From an uncultured Mucispirillum sp. (GTDB lineage: Bacteria; Chrysiogenota; Deferribacteres; Deferribacterales; Mucispirillaceae), in contig CALADT010000034.1 in the NCBI GenBank assembly GCA_937890655.1, positions 1 to 32,707 of the forward strand: a stretch of 32,707 nt of DNA, in the 5' to 3' direction. Of this stretch, positions 7,286 to 14,884 are shown in pieces. How positions within the stretch are numbered: the first letter of the stretch is position 1; each line of letters starts with the position of its first letter. Position numbers and translations under genes: made by a program. The notes under the pieces are model-generated. The model searched no databases. It was not told where the DNA came from and saw only the letters and a list, made by a program, of their open reading frames with translations.

Positions 7286-7947
7286 TGGCAGACAAAAAAG
7301 AAAAGGCAGAGTGTTTTAAGAAGACTTACACAACGCCACAGGGCGAAGCGGCGTATCCGCATTTGGCAGAGCCACAGACAAAGTTTAACGAAGCAGGTGT
7401 TTACGATGTAACACTTTATTTTGATGCGGAGGCAGGAGGTAAGCTTCTTGAGATGCTGACCCCTGCTTACGAACAAGCTTGCAAAGAGGCAAGAGAAATA
7501 TACGAGCAACAAAAGCCTCAGTATAAGAAAGATAACCCAGAGATTAAGTTTGAGCAGTTTTATCGGGAAGAAGTAGACGATGACGGTTTTGGAACAGGCA
7601 GGATATTTGTAAAGTTTAAAAGGCAAGCAACTGTGAAAACGAAAGATAAAAAAGTGATTGAGTTTTCTGTGGCGGTATTTGATAGACACAATCAGGCTAT
7701 GCCGAAAGAGCTTGTTGCAAAAGCAAGTTCAGGTTCAATCATGAGAGCAGCCTTTAAAGCGAACCCTTATTTTGTAGCAGCAGGGGCAAAGGCGGGAATA
7801 TCTTTACAGCTTGAGGCGGTGCAAATAGTTGAGTTGAAAGAATGGGCGGGCACAAAGTCTGCTGACAGCTATGGCTTTCAGTCTTTTGAAGACGAAGACG
7901 ATGCATTCCTTTCAGAAAGTGCAGGCGATAATGGGTCAACATTCTAA
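7285..7947 (+). CDS. 2.5: T7-type single-stranded DNA-binding protein (gp2.5)
   Basis: gp2.5 coats single-stranded DNA, promotes annealing and contacts the replisome through its tail. This 220-residue protein (T7: 232) shows the family pattern: a YTTPQGEAAYPHLAEPQTKF segment near residue 15, the long insert EIYEQQKPQYKKDNPEIKFE, and an OB-fold core with SSGSIMRAAFKANPYFVAA. The tail is acidic (FEDEDDAFLSESAGDNGSTF) and ends in phenylalanine, as in T7, where the terminal Phe is needed for docking to the DNA polymerase and helicase. The start overlaps the upstream stop as TAATG and follows AAGGAG. It leads the replication cluster gp2.5-gp3-gp3.5-gp4. Confidence 0.93.
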   Translation: MADKKEKAECFKKTYTTPQGEAAYPHLAEPQTKFNEAGVYDVTLYFDAEAGGKLLEMLTPAYEQACKEAREIYEQQKPQYKKDNPEIKFEQFYREEVDDDGFGTGRIFVKFKRQATVKTKDKKVIEFSVAVFDRHNQAMPKELVAKASSGSIMRAAFKANPYFVAAGAKAGISLQLEAVQIVELKEWAGTKSADSYGFQSFEDEDDAFLSESAGDNGSTF

Positions 7948-8389
7948 AGCAACAATGCGGGTGCAGGCACGCAAAAAAGGCGGGCAGGTAAAGAGTAGTT
8001 TTGAGGCAAACATTGTAAAGCAGTTGGATAGTATAGGCATAAATTATAGCTATGAAGATTTAAAGCTACCTTACATAAAAGCCCATAACTATGTGCCTGA
8101 TTTTATTTTAAAAGAGCAAGCGATAATCGTTGAAGCCAAGGGGTTGTTTGATTTAGACGACCGCTCAAAAATGATAGTTGTAAAAAAAACATATCCTGAA
8201 TTGGATATAAGGATATTATTTCAAAACAAGAACACTAAAATAAAAAAAGGAAGTTCCACCACTTATGAAGACTGGTGTAATAAGTATGGCTTTATATGTG
8301 CCAGTGGGAAAATTCCTGATGATTGGTTAAATCATAAACCAAGTAAAGAACAAATAAAAGCGTTGGAGGAAGTTTATAAGAGACATTAA
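7931..8389 (+). CDS. 3: T7-type endonuclease I, Holliday junction resolvase (gp3)
   Basis: gp3 resolves branched DNA and helps degrade host DNA. The ATG at 7931 gives 152 residues (T7: 149); further in-frame ATGs exist at 7871, 7901 and 7955, and the ribosome site is weak for all. Conserved features are SSFEANIVKQL, with a catalytic-type Glu in the position of T7 Glu20, YEDLKLPY, YVPDFIL with the catalytic Asp (T7 Asp55), IIVEAKGLFD with Glu-x-Lys (T7 Glu65 and Lys67), and YPELDIRILFQNKNTKI. The 5' end overlaps the SSB gene by 17 nt and the 3' end carries the ribosome site of the amidase gene. Confidence 0.93.
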   Translation: MGQHSKATMRVQARKKGGQVKSSFEANIVKQLDSIGINYSYEDLKLPYIKAHNYVPDFILKEQAIIVEAKGLFDLDDRSKMIVVKKTYPELDIRILFQNKNTKIKKGSSTTYEDWCNKYGFICASGKIPDDWLNHKPSKEQIKALEEVYKRH

Positions 8390-8798
8390 CGACATAATAA
8401 TTCATTGTTCTGCTACACCGTCTAGAATGGATTGTGGCCGAGACGAGATAGACAGGTGGCATAGAGAGCAAGGTTGGGACGGCATAGGCTACCACTATGT
8501 TATCCGCAGAAATGGTGCAGTTGAATATGGCAGAGCAGAGGAAAAGGCAGGAGCCCACTGTAAAGGGCATAATAAAGACAGTATAGGAATATGCCTTATA
8601 GGTGGCATAAAGGACGGCACAAAGGATACGCCAACGAATGACTATACAAAAGCACAGTGGGATACATTAGCAAGGGTTGTAAAAGAGTTACGAAGTAAAT
8701 ATCCAAAAGCTAATATTGTAGGCCATTGTGATTATGAGCCAAAGAAAACCTGTCCAAACTTTAACGTAGGGCAGTGGGTAAAAGAAAATAATATATAA
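8376..8798 (+). CDS. 3.5: T7 lysozyme-type N-acetylmuramoyl-L-alanine amidase (gp3.5), apparent AUA start
   Basis: This zinc amidase cuts the peptidoglycan amide bond, and in T7 it also inhibits the phage RNA polymerase. The first ATG in frame (8427) would lose the conserved zinc-binding segment IIIHCSATP, which is encoded just upstream. The frame has no ATG, GTG or TTG before it, but an ATA at 8376 lies 5 nt after GGAGGA (8365-8370) and gives MRDINDIIIHCSATP, a normal family N-terminus, in a 140-residue protein (T7: 151). Other motifs are WHREQGWDGIGYHYVI (Tyr of T7 Tyr46), KGHNKDSIGICLIGG and GHCDYEPKKTCPNF, with the second His, catalytic Lys and Cys. A terminator follows. Confidence 0.9.
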   Translation: MRDINDIIIHCSATPSRMDCGRDEIDRWHREQGWDGIGYHYVIRRNGAVEYGRAEEKAGAHCKGHNKDSIGICLIGGIKDGTKDTPTNDYTKAQWDTLARVVKELRSKYPKANIVGHCDYEPKKTCPNFNVGQWVKENNI

Positions 8799-8804
8799 TA
8801 AATC

Positions 8805-8835
8805 AGCAGGGCTATAGTGCCCTGCTTTTTTATTT
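8805..8835 (+). terminator. intrinsic terminator after the amidase gene
   Basis: AGCAGGGC (8805-8812), loop TATAGT, GCCCTGCT (8819-8826), then TTTTTATTT. The hairpin and T tract closely resemble the terminator at 24087. Confidence 0.9.
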
Positions 8836-8855
8836 ACCTTACAAAAGGAGTTGTT

Positions 8856-10535
8856 ATGAGTAAGTATCTCTACCACACAGCCTGTCCGCGATGTAGAGAA
8901 AATGGCAGAGACCACAAAGGAAATAATATGGCAGTTTATGAAGATAATTCTACATACTGTTTTTCCTGTGGCTATACAGAGCAACCAGAAAGAGAAAGAA
9001 AGGAATACTATAAAATGGAGCAAAAAGAAAAGAAAGCAAACAAAACACCTATAATACAATCTGGCTCTTTTCAAAACTTGACAGCAAGGGGAATAAGTAA
9101 AGAGACCTGTGAATTGTATAATTACCAAATAGGGGAGTATAAGGGCGAGCCTTGCCAGATAGCAAACCTTTATGATGATAAAGGGCAGGTAATAGCACAA
9201 AAAATTAGAATGAAAGATAAAAAGTTTGTTATGCTGGGGGATAACTCAAAAGCCTTGATGTTCGGTCAGCAGTTGTTTAGGGGCTTAGATAGTAAACAGC
9301 TTGTTATTACAGAGGGCGAAATTGATTGTCTTACTATATCACAGTTGTGGGAAAATAAATATCCCGTAGTAAGCATTAAGAACGGAGCCTCTGCTGGCAA
9401 GAATGATATCTTAAATAATATAGAGTGGATAGAAGGTTTTGATAAAGTAATATTTGCATTTGATATGGACTATGTAGGCAGGCAAGCAGCCTGTGAGTGT
9501 GCGGAATTATTAAGCCCACATAAAGCATACATTGCACATCTTCCTGCAAAGGATGCAAACGAAGCATACCAAAAAGGCTTAGGGCAACAAGTCATTAAGT
9601 CTTTGTGGGAGGCAAGACCGTTCAGCCCTGACTACATTAAAACAGGTGCTGATTTAAAAGAAATATGTAAAGTATCTAGGCAAAAAGGATTGTCTATTCC
9701 ATTTCCTGATTTAAATAACAAGATAGACGGCATAAGGAGTGGAGAACTGTTGTTATTTACAGCAGGTTCTGGGGTGGGTAAATCTACCCTTATTCACGAG
9801 ATAGCATACTATCTGCACACAGAGCATCACTTACCTGTAGGTTTAATATGTTTAGAAGAAAACATTAGAACCACGGGGCAAAGATGGTTATCAATAGCGA
9901 TGAATAAAAACCTACTGAAATCAGACACTGTATTTGACGAAGAAGAATATGAGAGAGCATATAAAAAAGCATTATCAGAGAATGTTTTTATATACTACCA
10001 TTTCGGAAGTATGGACACAAAGGTATTGTTACCTAAAATCAAATCAATGATTAAAAGCTTAGGCTGTAAAATTATAGTGTTAGACCACATAAGTATAGTT
10101 GTGTCTGGGCTTGATGAAAAAGAAAACGGAACTGATGAAAGGAAAACTATTGATATGTTTATGATACAACTAAGGAGCTTGTGTGAAGAAACAGGAGTAA
10201 CAATACTTGCAATTAACCATTTAAAAAGAAGTAGCGTGAAAAGCTATAACGAGGGCGGGCAGGTATCCTTAACGGATTTGCGAGGCAGTGGTGCATTAGA
10301 ACAGTTATCAGATATTGTTATTGCATTAGAGCGAAACCAGCAGGGAGAAAAAAGTAATATTTCAAAAATAAGAATACTTAAAAACCGCCCTACCGGTATA
10401 TGTGGCGAGAGTGATACCCTTATATATTCAAGAGAAACAGGGCGGCTTATTGCATATAACGGGGAAGACACAAATATAATACCTGATTTTAATGCAGATA
10501 GAAACAATGAGGGGTTAGACGATGTCCCATTCTAA
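8856..10535 (+). CDS. 4: T7-type DNA primase-helicase (gp4)
   Basis: gp4 unwinds DNA and primes lagging strands. The ATG at 8856 has AAAGGAG upstream; an in-frame ATG at 8817 lies in the terminator. The 559 residues (T7: 566) hold a zinc finger with Cys10, Cys13, Cys35 and Cys38 (ACPRCRENG and YCFSCGY), a TOPRIM primase centre (VITEGEIDC with Glu153, then FAFDMD near 205), and a DnaB-like helicase with Walker A GSGVGKST (Lys309), walker B IIVLDHISIV and GSGALEQLSDIVIALER. The C-terminus is GLDDVPF: acidic with a terminal Phe as in T7 gp4, but strikingly like the DDxPF tip of bacterial SSB. No gp5 polymerase follows. Confidence 0.96.
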   Translation: MSKYLYHTACPRCRENGRDHKGNNMAVYEDNSTYCFSCGYTEQPERERKEYYKMEQKEKKANKTPIIQSGSFQNLTARGISKETCELYNYQIGEYKGEPCQIANLYDDKGQVIAQKIRMKDKKFVMLGDNSKALMFGQQLFRGLDSKQLVITEGEIDCLTISQLWENKYPVVSIKNGASAGKNDILNNIEWIEGFDKVIFAFDMDYVGRQAACECAELLSPHKAYIAHLPAKDANEAYQKGLGQQVIKSLWEARPFSPDYIKTGADLKEICKVSRQKGLSIPFPDLNNKIDGIRSGELLLFTAGSGVGKSTLIHEIAYYLHTEHHLPVGLICLEENIRTTGQRWLSIAMNKNLLKSDTVFDEEEYERAYKKALSENVFIYYHFGSMDTKVLLPKIKSMIKSLGCKIIVLDHISIVVSGLDEKENGTDERKTIDMFMIQLRSLCEETGVTILAINHLKRSSVKSYNEGGQVSLTDLRGSGALEQLSDIVIALERNQQGEKSNISKIRILKNRPTGICGESDTLIYSRETGRLIAYNGEDTNIIPDFNADRNNEGLDDVPF

Positions 10536-10716
10536 AACACTGCTGGATGCCATATGTGAGTTGTTAGGTGTCGCTTACGAACAAGAGTTTAATATAGGGG
10601 ATATTACTTATAAGATAGTGCCTTATCGTCTTATGAAAAAATACCCCTATGGCTATCAGATAGAAAATTTTGAAAACATATTGCAGGTGGTAATAAATGG
10701 TGGAAAGCAGGAGTGA
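10522..10716 (+). CDS. small phage protein of unknown function (64 aa)
   Basis: The ATG at 10522 lies inside the last codons of gp4 (14-nt overlap) with GAGGGG upstream. The product (MSHSKTLLDAICELLGVAYE onward) contains a GDITYKIVPYRLMKKYPYGY segment that looks like small beta strands. No family is recognised. It sits exactly where T7-like phages carry the DNA polymerase region, but is far too short to be any part of it. Confidence 0.6.
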   Translation: MSHSKTLLDAICELLGVAYEQEFNIGDITYKIVPYRLMKKYPYGYQIENFENILQVVINGGKQE

Positions 10717-11026
10717 GCTAATAAAAGCAGTAGTTAGTGAAATAAGAAACCCTGTAAACAAAACACAAAAAGATTATAACAGGTATATTATTGATTGTTA
10801 CAGTGGCTCAGGTATTAAAACAATAGAGATTACAAATTTCGCAGGGCATTTCTGCATAATAGTTCATTATCAAGAAACGCAAAAAGAAACAAGTTACATA
10901 GTAGAAAAAGGTTTAAGCACACTTAAAGGTGCATCATGTTGGCAAGGAATATCTCTTACACCTAGAAGCCCAGCTTATATAAAGTTTAAAGAAGAATTAG
11001 AAAAAGGAGTATGTTATAATGTCTAG
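10697..11026 (+). CDS. phage protein of unknown function (109 aa)
   Basis: The 109-residue product (MVESRSELIKAVVSEIRNPV onward) is soluble, with an alternating hydrophobic pattern (YIIDCYSGSGIKTIEITNFA, then HFCIIVHYQETQKE) suggesting a small beta-sheet fold. It overlaps the preceding ORF by 20 nt and the exonuclease gene by 8 nt, so it belongs to the replication operon. No polymerase, nuclease or regulatory motif is visible, and I do not recognise it. Confidence 0.65.
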   Translation: MVESRSELIKAVVSEIRNPVNKTQKDYNRYIIDCYSGSGIKTIEITNFAGHFCIIVHYQETQKETSYIVEKGLSTLKGASCWQGISLTPRSPAYIKFKEELEKGVCYNV

Positions 11027-11786
11027 CCCTTATTTACTTATAGACGGGGATATATATATATACAGAGCTTGTGCTAGCTCAGAAAAGGTTATTAATTTTG
11101 ACGGGGACAACTGCTTTTTGTTAGGTAGTTTAAGTGAAGCAAAAGAAATATTTGTTAGCGAAATGTCAGGGTTTTTAGAAAAGTTTAACACAAGCCAGTA
11201 TATTATAGCCTTATCGGATAAAGATAATTTTAGGAAGTCCATATTGCCAAGCTATAAAGCTAATAGAAAGAATAAGCCAAAGCCTATGCAGTATAATTTT
11301 TTAAGGGAGTGGGTAGAGCAGGAGTATAAAACAATGTGCCGTCCTGGTTTGGAAGGCGATGACGTGCTAGGTATTCTTGCCACAAGTCCTACAATAATAA
11401 GCAACCCTAACAAAATAATAATATCACTTGATAAAGATATGAAGACACTTCCTGCAAAATATTATGACAGCTTTAATGATGAGCGGAAAAGAATAACAGA
11501 GCAGGAGGCGAACTATAATCATATGTTGCAGACGTTAATAGGAGACACGGCAGATAACTATAAAGGCCTACCAGGCGTGGGTAAGGTTGGTGCTGAAAAG
11601 ATTATTAACCAAGATATGTCGTATATTGATATGTGGCAGGCAGTAGTAGAGGCTTACAAGTCAAAAGGTTACACAGAAAAAGATGCTTTAATACAAGCAA
11701 GAGTAAGCAGAATATTAAGGCATTGCGACTATGACTACAAATATAAAAAACCTATTTTATGGAATATAGATAGGGATAGGAGTTAA
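11019..11786 (+). CDS. 6: T7-type 5'-3' exonuclease / FEN family (gp6)
   Basis: gp6 removes RNA primers and degrades host DNA from 5' ends. The 255 residues (T7: 300) show the FEN acidic clusters in order: LLIDGDIYIYRA (residues 6-17), FRKSILPSYKANRKNKPKP, GLEGDDVLGILA (near 109), SLDKDMKTLP (near 137) and the helix-hairpin-helix region GDTADNYKGLPGVGKVGAEKI (near 178). The C-terminus RILRHCDYDYKYKKPILW matches the end of T7 gp6. The start follows AAGGAG and overlaps the previous stop by 8 nt. The missing length is mostly in the C-terminal insert of T7 gp6. Confidence 0.94.
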   Translation: MSSPYLLIDGDIYIYRACASSEKVINFDGDNCFLLGSLSEAKEIFVSEMSGFLEKFNTSQYIIALSDKDNFRKSILPSYKANRKNKPKPMQYNFLREWVEQEYKTMCRPGLEGDDVLGILATSPTIISNPNKIIISLDKDMKTLPAKYYDSFNDERKRITEQEANYNHMLQTLIGDTADNYKGLPGVGKVGAEKIINQDMSYIDMWQAVVEAYKSKGYTEKDALIQARVSRILRHCDYDYKYKKPILWNIDRDRS

Positions 11787-11788
11787 AA

Positions 11789-11968
11789 ATGTTTGATACT
11801 TATAAAATACCAGAGCAGTTAATAAGTGATTTAGAGAAATTATTTCCTGATAAAGAAATAATTCCAGAAGATAGTCTGCAAGAAATATTTTATTATGCAG
11901 GAGTAAGAAGAGTGATAGATACTTTAAAACGGATGAAAACAAAACAAGATAAAAAAGGAGGTGTTTAA
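11789..11968 (+). CDS. small phage protein of unknown function (59 aa)
   Basis: The ATG at 11789 follows TAGGAG closely. The 59 residues (MFDTYKIPEQLISDLEKLFP onward) are mostly helical with a basic end (RMKTKQDKKGGV). A GGAGG that serves the next micro-ORF lies inside its last codons. It has no recognisable family. It sits between the exonuclease and the virion genes, where T7 has small genes 6.x-7.x. Confidence 0.6.
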   Translation: MFDTYKIPEQLISDLEKLFPDKEIIPEDSLQEIFYYAGVRRVIDTLKRMKTKQDKKGGV

Positions 11969-11969
11969 T

Positions 11970-12029
11970 ATGATAAGTGCAATATTTTTGTTTTTATTAT
12001 CTAGTTATATAGAAGATTATGAAGATTAG
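11970..12029 (+). CDS. possible 19-residue peptide
   Basis: An ATG at 11970, preceded by AAGGAGG (11955-11961) and 8 nt of spacing, reads MISAIFLFLLSSYIEDYED and stops at TAG 12027-12029. The hydrophobic first half and acidic end resemble a tiny membrane peptide. It fits exactly between two genes with its own strong ribosome site, which argues for translation. Function unknown; it may only couple translation to the next gene. Confidence 0.35.
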   Translation: MISAIFLFLLSSYIEDYED

Positions 12030-12038
12030 GAGGTTAAA

Positions 12039-12251
12039 ATGTGTCAACCAAAAACAAGACCTATACCGCAGGCTAGCACCAAAGCACCGCCACCGCCAGA
12101 AGAAACAGCACAGAGTGTAACAACGGTGCAGGATGAAGAGAACGCATTAACTATTAAAAAGAAAAAGAAAGGTTTGCAGGGTATGCAAAATTACGGAGCA
12201 GGTGCAAGCCCTTTAGCAATACCAAGTAAGGGGAGTTTAAATGTCCCATAA
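12039..12251 (+). CDS. small proline-rich virion-region protein upstream of portal (70 aa)
   Basis: The 70-residue product starts MCQPKTRPIP, has a PPPPEE stretch near residue 20, a lysine block KKKKKGLQGM and a C-terminus GSLNVP. This layout (MC start, proline linker, basic patch, short Leu-Asn-x-Pro end) resembles the small conserved proteins just upstream of portal in many T7-like podoviruses, in the slot of T7 gp7.3, a virion or tail-assembly protein. That similarity is from memory, not alignment. It overlaps the portal gene by 11 nt and has AGGAGG before its ATG. Confidence 0.7.
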   Translation: MCQPKTRPIPQASTKAPPPPEETAQSVTTVQDEENALTIKKKKKGLQGMQNYGAGASPLAIPSKGSLNVP

Positions 12252-13866
12252 CTATGAAGCAGTAGGGGAGCAGAGATATAAGGCATTAGAGCAAGACAAG
12301 TCTTTTTTTATAGAGACGGCTAAAGAATGCTGTCGTTATACTATCCCTACATTGCTTATGTATTTTGAAGATAGTAAATATAGGCAACATAGGATTGATT
12401 ATCCTTACCAGTGCTTAGGTGCCAATGGAATAAGTAATCTAGCAAGTAAGCTATTAACAGCATTAACACCAAGCAACCTTCCGTTCTTTAAGTTTATGAT
12501 ATCTGATTATAACTTAATAAAAGAGCGTTCGCAGGAACTGGCAGACTTTAAAGTGATAGTAGAGAATATGTTGTCAGATTATGCTTTACAGGTAACAGAC
12601 CTTATAAAGACAAGCAATGACACTAGCTTTCTTTATGAGATGTGGCAGTTACTTTTAGTATCAGGCAATGTTCTTATAAGAGACCCAGACGACAATAGTA
12701 ATATTAGGGTTTATTCCTTAAGAGATTATTGCGTAAGGAGAGACAGGGCAGGCACCCCAATAGAGATTATCTTGCGGGAAAATATCAGCCCTGATGTGTT
12801 ACCAAAGGAAACAGTAGAACAAATAAGGCTTAAGTTAAATATGCCGTCAGAAGATAAAGATTTACCGTCAGACAAAGAGAAAGAGCAAGAAGACTATAAT
12901 ATATATACCTACTGTAAAAGAGAGCAAGGCAAATGGTATATACACCAAGAAATCAAAGGAATTATTATAGAGGGCACAGAACAGGTAGTGCCACTTGATG
13001 CCTGCCCTTTCATTGCATTAAGAATATTTAATGGTGCAGGGGAAGATTATTCAAGAAGTTATGTATCTAACTATTTAGGGGATTTGAAATCCTTAGACGG
13101 TTTAAGCCAGGCTAGTATTGAGGCGGCTGCAATGATTAGCCGTCATATTCTTTTAGTAGACCCTACAGGGCTTACAGATAAAGACGATGTAGCAGAAGCT
13201 TTAAACGGGGAAACCATAGACGGCAGACCGTCGGATGTATCCTTCTTGCAAGCTCAAAAAGGTTATGACTTAAGGACAGTATCAGAAGAGGCAAGCAAGA
13301 TAGAGCAGAGACTTAATAGGGCTTTTCTTGTAACTAACGGTATGATAAGGGATGCTGAAAGGGTAACAAGAGAAGAGATAAGGGAAGTGGCAAGAGAGAT
13401 AGAAGAGGCGTTAGGTGGGTTATATTCTACCTGCTCTCATGCCTTTCAAGTGCCATACTTAAAAAGAAAGCTTTATAAGTTAAGAAAGATGAAACTACTT
13501 CCACCCCTTGATAATAATATCAAACCCGTAATCGTTGCAGGCTTTGAAGCATTAGGCACGAACTCTGAAAAAGATAATTTAGTGGAGTTTATAACTTATG
13601 CAAAAGACTTAACAGGTGGTAACTTATCTTCAGTATTCAAGCCAAATAACCTTATAAAAAAGGTAGCTTCTATTATGAGTATAAATTTAGACGGGCTTAT
13701 ATATACTGATGAAGAATTAGCACAGCAGAAAGCAGAGGCGGCACAAGCACAGCAGATGCAGCAGGGAGTGGATATAGCAAAAGCGGCAGTTCCAACAATG
13801 GTTGGTAATGCTGAAACGTTAATGCAAATGGCGGGTGGTATGCCACAAATACCGCAAGGAGAATAA
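12241..13866 (+). CDS. 8: portal / head-tail connector protein (gp8)
   Basis: The dodecameric portal sits at one capsid vertex and passes DNA during packaging and ejection. The 541-residue length matches T7 gp8 (536). Features typical of T7-like portals are AKECCRYTIPTLL near residue 30, the segment GANGISNLASKLLTALTPSN with LPFFKF, IYTYCKREQGKWYIHQEIKG, and ERVTREEIREVAREIEEALG near residue 375. The C-terminus is Gln/Ala-rich (AQAQQMQQGVD), as in other portals. It begins 11 nt inside the proline-rich gene and leads the structural gene block. Confidence 0.95.
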   Translation: MSHNYEAVGEQRYKALEQDKSFFIETAKECCRYTIPTLLMYFEDSKYRQHRIDYPYQCLGANGISNLASKLLTALTPSNLPFFKFMISDYNLIKERSQELADFKVIVENMLSDYALQVTDLIKTSNDTSFLYEMWQLLLVSGNVLIRDPDDNSNIRVYSLRDYCVRRDRAGTPIEIILRENISPDVLPKETVEQIRLKLNMPSEDKDLPSDKEKEQEDYNIYTYCKREQGKWYIHQEIKGIIIEGTEQVVPLDACPFIALRIFNGAGEDYSRSYVSNYLGDLKSLDGLSQASIEAAAMISRHILLVDPTGLTDKDDVAEALNGETIDGRPSDVSFLQAQKGYDLRTVSEEASKIEQRLNRAFLVTNGMIRDAERVTREEIREVAREIEEALGGLYSTCSHAFQVPYLKRKLYKLRKMKLLPPLDNNIKPVIVAGFEALGTNSEKDNLVEFITYAKDLTGGNLSSVFKPNNLIKKVASIMSINLDGLIYTDEELAQQKAEAAQAQQMQQGVDIAKAAVPTMVGNAETLMQMAGGMPQIPQGE

Positions 13867-13870
13867 AAAG

Positions 13871-14050
13871 TTGGGTGACAAAACAGAAACACAAGCACAA
13901 GAACAAAAACAGGCAGAAGGCGTGGCGGAAAACAAAAAGGTTAATGACACGCAAAACAAGACGGAAACAAAAGCTGATACTAAGAAGCCTAATAAGTCAG
14001 GAAACAATAATGATAAGACAGCAAATAAAATTATAAGGGTGGATTATTAG
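13871..14050 (+). CDS. small hydrophilic, probably disordered protein (59 aa), TTG start
   Basis: A TTG at 13871 lies 9 nt after GGAG (13858-13861) and is chosen over an in-frame ATG at 13835 buried in the portal gene. The product is nearly all Lys, Glu, Gln, Thr, Asn and Asp (GDKTETQAQEQKQAEG onward) and ends NKIIRVDY. It sits between portal and scaffold, where T7 has no separate gene; it may assist assembly or be an extension of the scaffold function. No family is recognised. Confidence 0.5.
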   Translation: MGDKTETQAQEQKQAEGVAENKKVNDTQNKTETKADTKKPNKSGNNNDKTANKIIRVDY

Positions 14051-14051
14051 T

Positions 14052-14729
14052 ATGTCAGAAGAAACAGTATTAAACCAAGATACATCAACAGATAATATTG
14101 TGTTACCGTCAGACGAACAAGTAAAAGTTCCTATCACTGACACACCTGTAACACAGGCAGACGATACACCGCAGGAAAACACGCCTGAAGATGTAGACAA
14201 GCCAGCAGAAACAGAAACTGTTACTAAAATAGATGTGTCTGCATATGAAAAAGAGTTCGCAGAAAATGGCTCTTTATCAGAAGCAAGTTATAAAGCACTT
14301 GAAGATGTAGGTATCCCAAAAGAGATAGTGGATAGATATATTGAAGGCAGAACTGCTTACACACAAAATTATGACGAGCAGGTAATGGCAGTAGCTGGTG
14401 GTAAGTCGGAATACGAACAGTTAGTTAAGTGGGCGTCTGAAAACTTATCAGAGACAGAAAAGCTAAGCTATAACAAAGCCGCCACAAGTGGCGATATAGA
14501 GCTTGCAAAACTTGCAACAGCAGGGCTTGTTAGTAAGTATAGGTTAGCAGGAAACCAAGTGTCTGCAAAAACATTTGAGGGCGAAACAGGCGGAACAAGT
14601 CTGTCGGTTTATAATTCTATGTCAGAGTTGGTGGTAGACCAAAAAGATGAAAGATATAAGACAGACCGCCGTTATAGGCAAGCTATAGAAGATAAAGTAA
14701 AAAGGTCTATTGAGGCAGGAACATTGTAA
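14052..14729 (+). CDS. 9: capsid assembly scaffolding protein (gp9)
   Basis: Scaffold proteins organise procapsid assembly and leave before DNA packaging. The 225-residue product (T7: 307) is acidic at the N-terminus (residues 1-60 rich in Asp, Thr, Pro and Glu) and helical later, with YKALEDVGIPKEIVDRYIEG near residue 90, LVKWASENLSETEKLSYNKA near 125 and a basic C-terminus RRYRQAIEDKVKRSIEAGTL, the usual capsid-binding end. Its place between portal and capsid matches T7 gene 9. Its stop overlaps the next ATG as TAATG. Confidence 0.9.
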   Translation: MSEETVLNQDTSTDNIVLPSDEQVKVPITDTPVTQADDTPQENTPEDVDKPAETETVTKIDVSAYEKEFAENGSLSEASYKALEDVGIPKEIVDRYIEGRTAYTQNYDEQVMAVAGGKSEYEQLVKWASENLSETEKLSYNKAATSGDIELAKLATAGLVSKYRLAGNQVSAKTFEGETGGTSLSVYNSMSELVVDQKDERYKTDRRYRQAIEDKVKRSIEAGTL

Positions 14730-14884
14730 TGATTACATTAAGTATTTTAATATTATTGTTTGTAGTGTTTTTTATATTCTATAAGGATATAAAAAATTTA
14801 TGTATACGGATAAAAAATAAGCTTATAGTTTTTTACCAAAAGATAAAAGACAAATTAAAAAAAAATAATGGAGGTTGCTTATAG
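14729..14884 (+). CDS. 51-residue single-pass membrane protein between scaffold and capsid
   Basis: The ATG overlaps the scaffold stop (TAATG). The peptide starts MITLSILILLFVVFFIFYKD, one clear membrane helix, followed by a strongly basic tail (IRIKNKLIVFYQKIKDKLKK). This shape, N-terminal helix and positive C-terminus, fits small phage holins or holin-like proteins, though T7 encodes its holin next to the tail fibre. Its last codons contain the capsid ribosome site, and its TAG overlaps the presumed capsid AUA start as ATAG. Function is not proven. Confidence 0.65.
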   Translation: MITLSILILLFVVFFIFYKDIKNLCIRIKNKLIVFYQKIKDKLKKNNGGCL

